Part shown: piece after piece, positions 1 to 7,490 of the stretch
How the letters are laid out: every line of letters starts with the position of its first letter
Numbering within the stretch: position 1 is the stretch's first letter
Position numbers and translations under genes: made by a program
Notes under the pieces: generated by a model
Databases searched by the model: none
The model's input: the letters and a program-made list of their open reading frames with translations, nothing else
Told to the model about the DNA's origin: nothing
NCBI GenBank assembly: GCA_900313235.1
Contig: OMQN01000034.1
Location: forward strand, 1-35,104
DNA: 35,104 nucleotides
DNA from: an uncultured Prevotellaceae bacterium
Lineage (GTDB): Bacteria > Bacteroidota > Bacteroidia > Bacteroidales > Bacteroidaceae
Reading direction: 5' to 3'

Positions 1-924
1 GGGCGACTTGGAGTTCTTGCGGTTGTACATGTACTTCAGCTGTTCGGCACTGCCCAGATAGCCGTAGTCAGCCTGTCCGCGAACAATCCAGTTGTGGGCG
101 TTGTAGGTGAAGTCGATGCTGCCGATGGCTACGCGTCCCTTGTACTTGGTGCTGATGCCGTCCTTCTCGGCAGGGTAGGTGTTGCCGATGCTGTGGCCAT
201 AGTAGCCGCTGACACCGATGCGCAGGCCAGGAATGCTGTAGTTGTCGATGCGCACGGCAGTAGCATACTTGTTGGCTACGTCGAACTCCATGGGCGACTT
301 GTGGCCTTTGTTAATCCAGCCTACATTGGTGAAGTTGTCTGCGTTGAGACCAGCCAGCAGCTGTGCCTCGTAGCGGAACTTGCCATAGCGGCCCCAGAAG
401 GAGATACCCGTCTGGTGCCAGGTAGAGGGCATGATGGTGTTTTCGCCCTCTGGACGATAGACGGTAAAGAAGTTGGTGGGCTCGTGGTGGGCATTGTTCA
501 GACCTACAGGTACCACGATATGGCCTACACGCAGGTTGGCCCAGGGCGCAAAGGTCTTCTGCAGCCAGAACTGCTCCAGCTCTACCTCGCCGCCCTTCTC
601 GGTCTCCTGTTCCCACTCGCCGCCTTCCTCGTCTTCTTTCTCGTAGGCGATGCCCGTGCCGCCGTGCTCAAACTCTATCTCGGTGCCAAACGTCCAGCCT
701 TTGCCAAAGTCGTAGCCCAGGTAGATGACGGCATGGGGTATGTCGAAACGGCCGTGTGAGGGGTCGTCCTTGTGTTCTTCGGGTTGACTGTAGCGACTGA
801 CGTGGTCGCTGTAGAAGTTGCGTGAGAAGACTGCCTCGCCATAGCCACCCACAGAGAGACGGCTCTGTGCGTGAGCGGTGAGCAGACAACTGGCGCAAAA
901 CAATGCTGATACAATTCTTTTCAT
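1..924 (-). CDS. Porin-like outer-membrane protein (OprO/P-like), 3' end outside window
   Basis: The first 308 codons are visible and the reading frame runs off the left edge. It starts MKRIVSALFCASCLLTAHAQ, a signal peptide ending in an AQ cleavage site. The mature part alternates aromatic and polar residues as in beta-strands (GGYGEAVFSRNFYSDH, then SHGRFDIPHAVIYLGYDFG, then LRVGHIVVPVGLNNAHHEP). This resembles a conserved Bacteroidales outer-membrane barrel related to phosphate-selective porins, although the substrate cannot be read from the sequence. An acidic Glu-rich stretch (EKEDEEGGEWEQETEKGGE) probably forms a loop. The start is supported by a -7 box about 40 bp upstream (962-969). 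It is divergent from the hemerythrin regulator. I am confident of an exported barrel and less so of the porin subfamily. Confidence 0.8.
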   Translation of the reverse strand, partial: MKRIVSALFCASCLLTAHAQSRLSVGGYGEAVFSRNFYSDHVSRYSQPEEHKDDPSHGRFDIPHAVIYLGYDFGKGWTFGTEIEFEHGGTGIAYEKEDEEGGEWEQETEKGGEVELEQFWLQKTFAPWANLRVGHIVVPVGLNNAHHEPTNFFTVYRPEGENTIMPSTWHQTGISFWGRYGKFRYEAQLLAGLNADNFTNVGWINKGHKSPMEFDVANKYATAVRIDNYSIPGLRIGVSGYYGHSIGNTYPAEKDGISTKYKGRVAIGSIDFTYNAHNWIVRGQADYGYLGSAEQLKYMYNRKNSKSP

Positions 925-961
925 CTTGTAGACTTTTTACCTTTGTTTTCTTTTGCGAGTG

Positions 962-969
962 CAAAGGTA
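962..969 (-). promoter_or_regulatory. Bacteroidetes -7 box TACCTTTG for the porin-like gene
   Basis: Reading on the minus strand, TACCTTTG is preceded about 20 nt upstream by TTG (TTGTCAG), which fits the TTG-N19-20-TAnnTTTG pattern. The predicted leader is about 30 nt. Confidence 0.75.
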
Positions 970-1047
970 ACAAGTATTAACAATTCTGACAATACCCAAA
1001 AATGATGAAAATGTGTGGAGGCTATTGCACAGTTCATGGGAAATGAT

Positions 1048-1055
1048 TACTTTTG
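1048..1055 (+). promoter_or_regulatory. -7 box TACTTTTG for the hemerythrin-LuxR gene
   Basis: TACTTTTG has TTG at 1025-1027, 20 nt upstream. The predicted transcript start lies near 1061, about 20 nt before the ATG at 1080. Confidence 0.7.
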
Positions 1056-1079
1056 CAGCACTAATATATATAAATAGGT

Positions 1080-2039
1080 ATGAAGAATGTGAAGATGTAT
1101 GAGCCACAGGACCGGATGATTACGCTCATCAAGGATAACTACAGCGTGCTGCAGGCCTTGAGCAGCTTCGGCATCAATCTGGGCTTTGGCGACAAGACGG
1201 TGGAAGAGACGTGTGAACTGAATGGGGTCGACTGCTACACCTTTCTGGCGGTGGTGAACTATACCATCAATGGGCAGACCATCAGCGACAACGACGAGCG
1301 CATCAGCGTGTCTACCCTGCTGCACTATCTGGAAGCCAGTCACCGCTACTATCTTGACTTCCAACTGCCTTATATCCGCAGGGAACTGCAGGAGAGCATC
1401 AGCGAGAACGATGCGCTGGGACAGCTGATGCTGCGCTTCTATGACGAGTATGCACACGAGATACGACGCCACATGAAGTACGAGGAGAAGACGCTGTTCC
1501 CCTATGTGCAGTCGCTGCTTGACGGAAGGCCGTTGCCTAACTACACGGTGGAGATGTTCTCCAAGCACCATGAGTCGGCAGACAAGAAACTGCGCGAGTT
1601 GAAGCTACTCATTATTAAGTATCTGCCTGGCGATGCTCATCTGAACAGCAAGCTGACAGCTACGCTCTACGACATCTATAACAATGAGGAGTGGCTGCAA
1701 CAGCATGCCGACGTGGAGGACCACATCTTTACACCTGCCATCCGTCGCATGGAAATGCGCCAGAAGCAGGACGACGTGACGAAGAACATCTCGTCGATGG
1801 TGTTCAAGGGGGGACAGGACTCTGGCGAGGCACTCTCGGAACGTGAGCGCGACGTGATAATCGGTGTGGTACAGGGATTGCAGAACAAGGAGATTGCCGA
1901 CCGCCTGTATATCTCAGTGAACACGGTCATTACGCATCGTCGCAACATTGCACGCAAGTTGCAGATTCACTCGCCGGCAGGGCTGACCATCTACGCCATC
2001 GTCAATGGACTGGTAGACATCAGCAGCGTAAAACTTTAG
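1080..2039 (+). CDS. Hemerythrin-domain LuxR-type transcriptional regulator
   Basis: This 319-residue protein has three parts. Residues about 20-62 resemble the N-terminal ScdA/RIC domain but lack its Cys-Cys-Gly-Gly motif (GINLGFGDKT at that place). Residues about 78-225 are a hemerythrin (HHE) four-helix domain with candidate di-iron ligands H88, H131, E135/E136, H163/H164, H209, E213 and H215, including HMKYEEKTLFP and HADVEDHIFTP. Residues 251-319 are a LuxR/GerE helix-turn-helix (LSERERDVIIGVVQG, NKEIADRLYISVNTVITHRRN). In the YtfE/ScdA/DnrN family the hemerythrin part acts in iron-centre repair and NO/O2 response. Joined to a DNA-binding domain it is more likely a sensor, which is inference. 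Its stop overlaps the stop of the convergent LuxR gene by 4 bp, and the two HTH domains are similar. Confidence 0.85.
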   Translation: MKNVKMYEPQDRMITLIKDNYSVLQALSSFGINLGFGDKTVEETCELNGVDCYTFLAVVNYTINGQTISDNDERISVSTLLHYLEASHRYYLDFQLPYIRRELQESISENDALGQLMLRFYDEYAHEIRRHMKYEEKTLFPYVQSLLDGRPLPNYTVEMFSKHHESADKKLRELKLLIIKYLPGDAHLNSKLTATLYDIYNNEEWLQQHADVEDHIFTPAIRRMEMRQKQDDVTKNISSMVFKGGQDSGEALSERERDVIIGVVQGLQNKEIADRLYISVNTVITHRRNIARKLQIHSPAGLTIYAIVNGLVDISSVKL

Positions 2040-2644
2040 ACTTTGTTGACATCCACGTAGCCGTGGGTAACGGCATAGATGGTGAGGGCGGAGAGACTCT
2101 TCAGCCCTAACTTCTCCATGATGTTCTTGCGGTGGGTGACAACGGTAGACAAACCAATGTGGAGCTTGTCTGCCACCTCTTTGTTGATATAGCCTTGAAC
2201 GATGAGACCCATGACCTCTATCTCGCGGCGCGTCAGAATCTGGCGCTCTCTTTCTGCCTTCATCTCGGGAGGCAGGTTGCGACCATTGCCGTGTCCGTGC
2301 TGCTGCAACTGGAGCAGGGTGTGGAGCAGCTGCTGTTCTGTCTGGTTGATATAGAGGCAGTGGAAGTCAGTCAGCTGTGTGGTCTCTTGCTGCGTGGCGG
2401 TAAGCACGATGGTCTTGCGGCGTCGCTCCATGAAGAAGGCACGCTCGCTCAGCACAATCTCTATCGATACGAAATAGTGGAAATACTGTTCGGGCTGGTT
2501 GGCTGTCAGTTCAGCAAAGGAACCCAGCGTGTCTACCTCAACCATCGGCATCACGCGCTGCAACAACTGTCTGAGTCCTATCAGTGCCAGCGTGTTGCTA
2601 CTCACCACGACCATTTTGGGGTGTCCCATCATATGCATATCCAT
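2036..2644 (-). CDS. LuxR-type response-regulator-like transcription factor
   Basis: About 202 residues. The N-terminal half (MVVVSSNTLALIGLRQLLQRV) has the alpha/beta layout of a receiver domain, but I see no clear acidic pocket and phospho-Asp set, so it may be a pseudo-receiver. Residues about 137-202 form a LuxR/GerE HTH (LTRREIEVMGLIVQGYINKEVADKLHIGLSTVVTHRKN in two blocks). The tail LTIYAVTHGYVDV closely matches LTIYAIVNGLVDI of the convergent hemerythrin regulator, so the two HTHs are paralogous. The start is uncertain: the -7 box at 2654-2661 puts transcription near 2648, making the ATG at 2644 almost leaderless. ATGs at 2638, 2632, 2629 and 2614 are alternatives. Farther upstream starts would lie in the promoter. 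Confidence 0.8.
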   Translation of the reverse strand: MDMHMMGHPKMVVVSSNTLALIGLRQLLQRVMPMVEVDTLGSFAELTANQPEQYFHYFVSIEIVLSERAFFMERRRKTIVLTATQQETTQLTDFHCLYINQTEQQLLHTLLQLQQHGHGNGRNLPPEMKAERERQILTRREIEVMGLIVQGYINKEVADKLHIGLSTVVTHRKNIMEKLGLKSLSALTIYAVTHGYVDVNKV

Positions 2645-2653
2645 TTCTGACTG

Positions 2654-2661
2654 CAAATGTA
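2654..2661 (-). promoter_or_regulatory. -7 box TACATTTG for the LuxR-type gene
   Basis: TACATTTG on the minus strand lies only 2 bp past the T-tract of the upstream terminator (2664-2720). The terminator hairpin therefore occupies the -33 side of this promoter. Confidence 0.7.
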
Positions 2662-2663
2662 CG

Positions 2664-2720
2664 AAAAAAAAAGGAAAAAACAGTGAGACCATCCCACTTT
2701 TTTCTGTTGGGATGGTCTCA
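2664..2720 (-). terminator. Rho-independent terminator of the STAS/ABC operon
   Basis: There is a perfect 13-bp inverted repeat, TGAGACCATCCCA (2684-2696) and TGGGATGGTCTCA (2708-2720), with an 11-nt loop. On the minus strand it is followed by T6 (2675-2680) and T9 (2664-2672). It ends the transcript of the STAS gene. Confidence 0.9.
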
Positions 2721-2751
2721 GCTTGTATAATACTCGCTATTTATGCGATGG

Positions 2752-3054
2752 TCAACGAATGTCGAAGAGGTTGAAAAACCCAGTCATCATAAACACCTTC
2801 TTGATGTCTTCGTTGATGTTCTCAATAACGATGCTGCCACCCTTTGCAGAGGCTTCCTTACGGATGGTGAGGAAGAGGCGCAGACCAGAAGAACTGATGT
2901 ACTCCAGATCTTTGCAGTCAAGGGTGATAGTCTTGTCGGCATTCTCCAACAGCGGTACAATCTCCTGCTGAGCCTTGACAGCTGCAGGGGTGTCTAAGCG
3001 ACCGCTCACGTTGGCATACATGCCTTGAGGCTTTTCTTGAATGTCAAATATCAT
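2752..3054 (-). CDS. STAS-domain anti-sigma factor antagonist (RsbV/SpoIIAA-like)
   Basis: A 100-residue single STAS domain. The conserved loop reads LEYISSSGLRLFL. By alignment with SpoIIAA (DSSG), S55 is the expected phosphorylation site and S54 replaces the usual Asp. In the family, the unphosphorylated antagonist binds an RsbW/SpoIIAB-type kinase and frees its target. A matching kinase-like gene lies at 6976-7407 in the same minus-strand run, with the ABC fusion and lipoprotein genes between them. No SigB-like sigma or PP2C phosphatase is visible in the window. The gene follows the lipoprotein gene by 23 bp and precedes a strong terminator, so it is probably the last gene of the operon. 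Confidence 0.9.
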   Translation of the reverse strand: MIFDIQEKPQGMYANVSGRLDTPAAVKAQQEIVPLLENADKTITLDCKDLEYISSSGLRLFLTIRKEASAKGGSIVIENINEDIKKVFMMTGFFNLFDIR

Positions 3055-3077
3055 GTTGTAAAGTGTTTTGTTGTCAA

Positions 3078-3875
3078 TTACTTAATGAGGGCCTTGCGGG
3101 CTGCCTCAATCTCATCTTGCATGTCGTCCAGCTGAGCCTTCAACTCGTCAACAGAAGTTGCGTTGAGGTGCTCCAGAGGAGTCATAGCAGAAGCAACGGG
3201 CTGAATCTCGGGGTCGTACTGAGACAGACGGTTGGTGGCGTCGAGGATGAGGATGATACGGAAGGTTACATTGGCTGCGGTCTCGTCAGTGAAGGTGCTC
3301 AGGAACTTGTCCTTGTTCTTACAAACGACATAGAGCTGCTCAACGAGGGCTGCAGAAGCAATCTGCCAGAAGTAGTTGATGCGACCGTTCTGGTTCATAG
3401 CCTCATAGAGGGCTGAAGAGGTCTCAAAGAGTGTGCCAGCGTCTTCAATAGCCTTGAAAGAAGGATCGTCGATGTCGGCAGCCAGCTTGGTGATGGCCTT
3501 GTCGTAGTCCTCAACGGGCATCTCATAGAGAGCGGCGATGCGCTTGTCAACGTTCAGGGCGCTGAGTACGCGATATTTCTCAGCGAGGGTGGTAGCCTCG
3601 TCAGCTACTGCTGCATCGAGCAGATAGGTGGGCTTCACCTGCTTCTCTTCCTTGGTGAGAGTGATGCCGTCCTTGGTCTCCTTGACGAAGCCAGGCTGCT
3701 CCATCTTGCTGAACTCGGAAGCGATGCTGTCGAAGTGCATCTTGATGCTGGCTTCGATCTGCTCCTGCTCGAAAGACTTCAGAGAGTCGGTCTCTGTCTC
3801 GGTGTTTGCATTCTTGTTACCTCCGCATGCTGCGAAAACAATGGCTGCGAGAGCCAAGATAGTTAACTTTTTCAT
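3078..3875 (-). CDS. Bacteroidales lipoprotein of unknown function
   Basis: 265 residues. It starts MKKLTILALAAIVFAACGG, a type II signal peptide with Cys17 as the lipidated residue and the spacer GGNKNANTETET. The mature protein is acidic and mostly helical. Its charged C-terminus (DELKAQLDDMQDEIEAARKALIK) is compatible with a coiled coil. I do not recognise a domain. The gene lies between the ABC fusion gene and the STAS gene. No TAnnTTTG box is evident directly upstream, so it is probably transcribed from the ABC gene through the heptad repeat tract. Its conserved placement suggests a part in the same envelope or transport process, which is inference. Confidence 0.8.
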   Translation of the reverse strand: MKKLTILALAAIVFAACGGNKNANTETETDSLKSFEQEQIEASIKMHFDSIASEFSKMEQPGFVKETKDGITLTKEEKQVKPTYLLDAAVADEATTLAEKYRVLSALNVDKRIAALYEMPVEDYDKAITKLAADIDDPSFKAIEDAGTLFETSSALYEAMNQNGRINYFWQIASAALVEQLYVVCKNKDKFLSTFTDETAANVTFRIILILDATNRLSQYDPEIQPVASAMTPLEHLNATSVDELKAQLDDMQDEIEAARKALIK

Positions 3876-3917
3876 TTCTTGTAAAATTTAAATTATTAAT
3901 AATGTTTATTTCTTTTT

Positions 3918-3980
3918 CATTCTTCATTCTTAACTCTTAACTCTTAACTCTTAACTCTTAACCCTTCACTCTTCACTTCC
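3918..3980. repeat. Period-7 tandem repeat, nine units (AACTCTT type)
   Basis: Nine consecutive 7-mers on the plus strand: CATTCTT x2, AACTCTT x4, AACCCTT, CACTCTT and CACTTCC, 63 bp in all. The last units run into the 3' end of the ABC gene and supply its TGA stop (3973-3975 on the minus strand). It fills the junction between two genes of one operon. Confidence 0.9.
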
Positions 3981-6861
3981 TCACGTATCTGCCTGGGCAG
4001 TCGGTAAGGAGTAGGATGATGGCGATGAGACTCATCAGCAGCAAGACAGAGAGGTTGAACCACAGTGTCTTAACATGCCAAGAGCCCACAACCTTCTGAC
4101 TGGAGTAGAACGGCGCACTGCCGCAGGTGCTGAAGGGCGTCAGAAATACCAGTCCGGTACGTGGTACAAGGATGTTGTCGATGACGTCGACCATGGAATG
4201 CTGGTCGGCACCAATGACACAGTCCTCCAACTTGAGGTTATAGTTGTCGCGCTTCAACTGCTGGATGCCGTCCTTGCCGATGGTGCGCAGCAGTTTGCTA
4301 GTGACGGCCTCTCGCTTCAGCGCTAACTGGTTGCTGCGCTTGGAGAGCAGTTGTTCGGCATCCTTCATATACTGGTCGAGCGACTGGAAGCTATAGTCTC
4401 CCTGATAGGGCTGCATGCCACAGAAAGCGGTGAGGCGAGGAAGGTTGGTGCGAATCACCTTGAGGTGGTTGGCGTCGACGGCCTTGCCGCGCTGCTGTTC
4501 GTCGCGCATGGTCTGCAGCTGTGACTGCAACTCATAGAGGTAGCCCATGTTAAAGAACTGGTTCTCGTACTTGTCGCGGTCTATTTCGAAATAGTTCTTC
4601 TCGTAGTCGTTGTCAGTAAACGATGTGACAGCGAGTGCCTCGTAAGCCCAGCGTGAGGGGATGAGGTTGCCCACGAGGGGTACGTTACCCGTTGTGCTCT
4701 TGGGGGTGAGGTCAGAGAAGCTGACGACGAGTCCGCAGAGCAGTATCTGGGGGATGAGCAGCATGGGGATGCTGATATAGATGGCCACAATGGAACTGAG
4801 ACACTGCGAGAGCAGCAGTCCTGTGAGGTTGGCGAGGAAGGCTGTGGTAAACAGGATGCCCCACCAGGTGAGGAACAGTCCGTGGATGCCCATCATCGTG
4901 TTGCCCACAAGGATGAACAGGAGTGTCTGTATCAGCGAGAGGGCTGCCATGAAGACAATCTTCGACCATATATAACTGCCGTATGACAGGTGCAGGAAGC
5001 GCTCACGCTTCAGCAGGGCACGGTCTTTGATGATTTCCTCGGCACTGCCGCTCATACCTGTAAAGGTGGCCACAATGACAGCCATGAAGAAATAGCTCAC
5101 GAGGTTCTTGTTGTTCATCACGCTATAGCCTTCGGGTGGCGCAAAACGGGTCAGATAGCCACAGACCAATGCCAGCAGGGGAGCCTGCAGCAGGGCGATA
5201 GCCATATACTGCGTGTTGGTGACCTTGGTATGTATGGTGCGGCGCAGGAAGATGAAGAACTGCTTGAGGGCACCGGGCTTCTTCTGGTCGGAGGCGGGAA
5301 CGGGACTGACTTTGACTTGTTCCAGTCCTTTCTTTTGCTGCTCCTTCATGTAAAGCTCGTGCCACTCCTGAGGTGTCGTCTTGCGATCGTCAGAGAGCTC
5401 GCCACTGCTGTTGAGGGCTTTCTCGTCGATGATGTTCAGCACAATCTCCGGATTGACATTGCCACAGGTAGGACAGGCGCTGGTCTCCGCGTCGGCATAG
5501 TTGGCTGCCTCCTTGAAATAGGTAACAGCATCGATGGGGTTACCGTCAAAGACGGGATAGCCACCTTTGTCGAGCAGCCACAGACGGTCGAAGAGCTTAT
5601 AGACGTCGCTGGACGGCTGGTGAATGTTGACAACGATAAGTTTGCCTTTCAGCGTCTGCTCCTTCAAAAGGTTGATGACTTTCTCAGTGTCTGCTGACGA
5701 CAAACCGCTGGTGGGCTCGTCGAGGAACAGTACCGCTGGCTCGCGGATGAGCTCCAGGGCGATGTTCAGACGCTTGCGCTGACCACCAGAGATATATTTA
5801 TGGATGGGTGAACCGACCTTCAGGTCCTTGGCGGCATCGAGACCGAGGTCTTTCAGCGTCTTCATGACACGGCGGTCAAGGTCTGCGTCGCTCATACCCT
5901 CAAAGCATAATGTGGCAGTGTACCAGAGGTTCTGGTAGACGGTGAGCTCCTCGATGAGCAAGTCGTCCTGTGGCACAAAACCGATGAGGGCCTTGGTGGC
6001 TGGTTCTGTGATGCTGTGGCCGTTGATGGTGATGGAACCCTGTTGGGGGACCAGCGTGCCGTTGAGCAACGACAAGAGGGTGGTCTTACCCGTTCCGGAA
6101 CCGCCCATGATGGCTAACAGTTCACCATTGTGCAGCGTGAAGCTGAGGTCGTGCATGCCGTTGTCGCTGTTGGGGAAACGGAAGTTGATGTCGCGACCGC
6201 AGAAGGTGACGGACTGTGTGGCTTGGTCGCCCTGTCCGTAGCTGCTGATGATAGACGAATAGTAGACGGGTTTGCCGCTGGCGCTCTTGAGAACACTGCT
6301 CTGCAACCATACCTGGTAGGTGCCTGAAAGCACGGGGATGTCGTTGAGCAGTACGGTGTCGTGGCCCATATAGGTGAAGAGCAACAGACCTGTAGAAGGG
6401 TCCAGGAGCGTCTTCAGCACACCATCGAAATGATTGAGATGGTGAAGGATGATATAGTCAGAAGGCTTGTTGTTGACATAGTCCAGATAGCAGTTGTAGT
6501 GCTCTTCGGAGATGCCGAATATCTGAGCCATCGTCTTGAAGATGGCTTCGGCCCGTAGGCCGTCATCGCTACAGAACTCCATGAGGCGGAGCAGCAACAA
6601 GGACTCTTCTGTGGAACGGATGTTGCCGTGAAGGGTAGAGCAGATGCTGCTGACAGTAGCTGCTGTGTCCAGGTCGTCACTCATCTCATAAGCCATGCGC
6701 ATGTCACTATAGAGATCGAGATAGATGTCTATATTGCGAATGCCAAAATGACGACGAAGATAGCTGACGAGCATGTCTTTTGCCCGTTGTTCATCCACCT
6801 GTTCTTCTTTGCCGAAGAGGGCAAACAAACTGATGAAACTGGATAATATGATGTCTGTCAT
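3973..6861 (-). CDS. TerB-like / ABCG-type ABC transporter fusion (ATPase plus permease)
   Basis: A 962-residue half-transporter with an unusual cytoplasmic N-terminus. Residues about 5-128 are a helical TerB/DjlA-like region (LLLLRLMEFCSDDGLRAEAIFKT). Residues about 133-205 are beta-rich and may be FHA-like. The ABC domain (about 215-455) has Walker A GGSGTGKTT (253-261), signature ISGGQRKR (357-364), Walker B VLFLDEPTSGL and H-loop His414. A CPTC pair (C463, C466) precedes an ABC2-type membrane domain with hydrophobic segments between about 550 and 750, a long extracytoplasmic part and a final helix near the C-terminus. The domain order matches White/ABCG proteins. The substrate is unknown. 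The gene sits between the RsbW-like and STAS genes, suggesting control by partner switching (inference). Confidence 0.88.
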   Translation of the reverse strand: MTDIILSSFISLFALFGKEEQVDEQRAKDMLVSYLRRHFGIRNIDIYLDLYSDMRMAYEMSDDLDTAATVSSICSTLHGNIRSTEESLLLLRLMEFCSDDGLRAEAIFKTMAQIFGISEEHYNCYLDYVNNKPSDYIILHHLNHFDGVLKTLLDPSTGLLLFTYMGHDTVLLNDIPVLSGTYQVWLQSSVLKSASGKPVYYSSIISSYGQGDQATQSVTFCGRDINFRFPNSDNGMHDLSFTLHNGELLAIMGGSGTGKTTLLSLLNGTLVPQQGSITINGHSITEPATKALIGFVPQDDLLIEELTVYQNLWYTATLCFEGMSDADLDRRVMKTLKDLGLDAAKDLKVGSPIHKYISGGQRKRLNIALELIREPAVLFLDEPTSGLSSADTEKVINLLKEQTLKGKLIVVNIHQPSSDVYKLFDRLWLLDKGGYPVFDGNPIDAVTYFKEAANYADAETSACPTCGNVNPEIVLNIIDEKALNSSGELSDDRKTTPQEWHELYMKEQQKKGLEQVKVSPVPASDQKKPGALKQFFIFLRRTIHTKVTNTQYMAIALLQAPLLALVCGYLTRFAPPEGYSVMNNKNLVSYFFMAVIVATFTGMSGSAEEIIKDRALLKRERFLHLSYGSYIWSKIVFMAALSLIQTLLFILVGNTMMGIHGLFLTWWGILFTTAFLANLTGLLLSQCLSSIVAIYISIPMLLIPQILLCGLVVSFSDLTPKSTTGNVPLVGNLIPSRWAYEALAVTSFTDNDYEKNYFEIDRDKYENQFFNMGYLYELQSQLQTMRDEQQRGKAVDANHLKVIRTNLPRLTAFCGMQPYQGDYSFQSLDQYMKDAEQLLSKRSNQLALKREAVTSKLLRTIGKDGIQQLKRDNYNLKLEDCVIGADQHSMVDVIDNILVPRTGLVFLTPFSTCGSAPFYSSQKVVGSWHVKTLWFNLSVLLLMSLIAIILLLTDCPGRYVRK

Positions 6862-6908
6862 TTGTTTTGATGGCCCATCAGATGATGATGGAATATATAT
6901 ATTGTTTG

Positions 6909-6916
6909 CAAAATTA
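6909..6916 (-). promoter_or_regulatory. -7 box TAATTTTG in front of the ABC fusion gene
   Basis: TAATTTTG on the minus strand lies about 48 bp before the ATG at 6861. No clear -33 TTG is seen, so the box may be secondary to the promoter at 7433-7440. Confidence 0.5.
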
Positions 6917-6975
6917 TTAAAAATCTCAGACTAGGGTCTTCTACACGCAGTTAAAAAACATTAAATAGGGCGCAA

Positions 6976-7407
6976 TTAGCCTTGTATTACTGAAGACTTA
7001 TCGAATTTCTTGCGTAGAGTCAGCACATTTTTGCCATCAATGCGCTCATAGGTGATACTGTCCATCAGTTGTCGGACCAGATGGATACCCAAACCGCCAA
7101 TAGGACGCTCTTCAGCACTCAAGGTGGTGTCGACATCCTCCTTGGCTGTGGGGTCAAAGGGAGTGCCACTATCAGTGATGGTGAACTGTAACTGGTCGGC
7201 AATGGTTACGGCCTCAATGGTAACGTCGCCTACGGTATCTGCGGGATAGGCGTAACTCATCACATTGACAACGGCTTCCTCCATTGCAAGATTCATCTGG
7301 ATGGCTACTGCCATATCCATGCCGACTTCTTCACACACCATGTCAACAAAATCGGCCAATTGAGGCACTTGTTGGATGTCATTGGTAAGAGTAATGCTGT
7401 GTTGCAT
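6976..7407 (-). CDS. RsbW/SpoIIAB-like anti-sigma factor serine kinase
   Basis: 143 residues forming one GHKL (HATPase) fold. The N-box is NLAMEEAVVNVMSYAYP (E44, N48), the G1 box is DSGTPFDP (D79, G81), and the G2 box is GGLGIHLVRQLMD (G104-G107). These are the marks of the RsbW/SpoIIAB class, which phosphorylates a STAS antagonist and sequesters a partner. The likely antagonist is the STAS protein at 2752-3054. The partner normally bound (a sigma factor) is not encoded here. The gene has its own promoter and is divergent from the exported protein at 7491. About 110 bp separate it from the ABC fusion gene on the same strand. Confidence 0.9.
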   Translation of the reverse strand: MQHSITLTNDIQQVPQLADFVDMVCEEVGMDMAVAIQMNLAMEEAVVNVMSYAYPADTVGDVTIEAVTIADQLQFTITDSGTPFDPTAKEDVDTTLSAEERPIGGLGIHLVRQLMDSITYERIDGKNVLTLRKKFDKSSVIQG

Positions 7408-7432
7408 ACGATTAAATTTTCATATTTGGCTA

Positions 7433-7440
7433 CAAAGATA
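7433..7440 (-). promoter_or_regulatory. -7 box TATCTTTG for the RsbW-like gene
   Basis: TATCTTTG on the minus strand faces an identical box at 7463-7470 on the plus strand. The 22 bp between them hold an imperfect palindrome, CGAATATTTCG, so the two promoters share one upstream region. Confidence 0.7.
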
Positions 7441-7462
7441 GGAATAATTCACGAATATTTCG

Positions 7463-7470
7463 TATCTTTG
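7463..7470 (+). promoter_or_regulatory. -7 box TATCTTTG for the basic-tail exported protein
   Basis: TATCTTTG lies 20 bp before the ATG at 7491 and is divergent from the RsbW-like gene promoter. Confidence 0.7.
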
Positions 7471-7490
7471 CACCTGATTTTTTAAGAAAG

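Noticed and set aside
94-759. Plus-strand open frame of 221 codons
   Set aside because: It is the antisense of the porin-like gene, has no start signals, and its protein shows no domain or signal peptide.
938-945. TACCTTTG on the plus strand as a second promoter for the hemerythrin gene
   Set aside because: It lies inside the leader of the porin-like gene, more than 130 bp from the ATG at 1080, and a better placed box exists at 1048-1055.
3918-3980. Short repeats as a CRISPR array
   Set aside because: The repeats are only 7 bp and touch each other without unique spacers, and no cas genes are present.
4990-5697. Plus-strand open frame of 235 codons
   Set aside because: It is antisense to the ABC transporter gene, whose Walker motifs and signature are clear in the other strand.
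2752-7407. A SigB-type general stress cascade
   Set aside because: No sigma factor, stressosome protein or PP2C phosphatase is present in the window, so only kinase and antagonist can be claimed.
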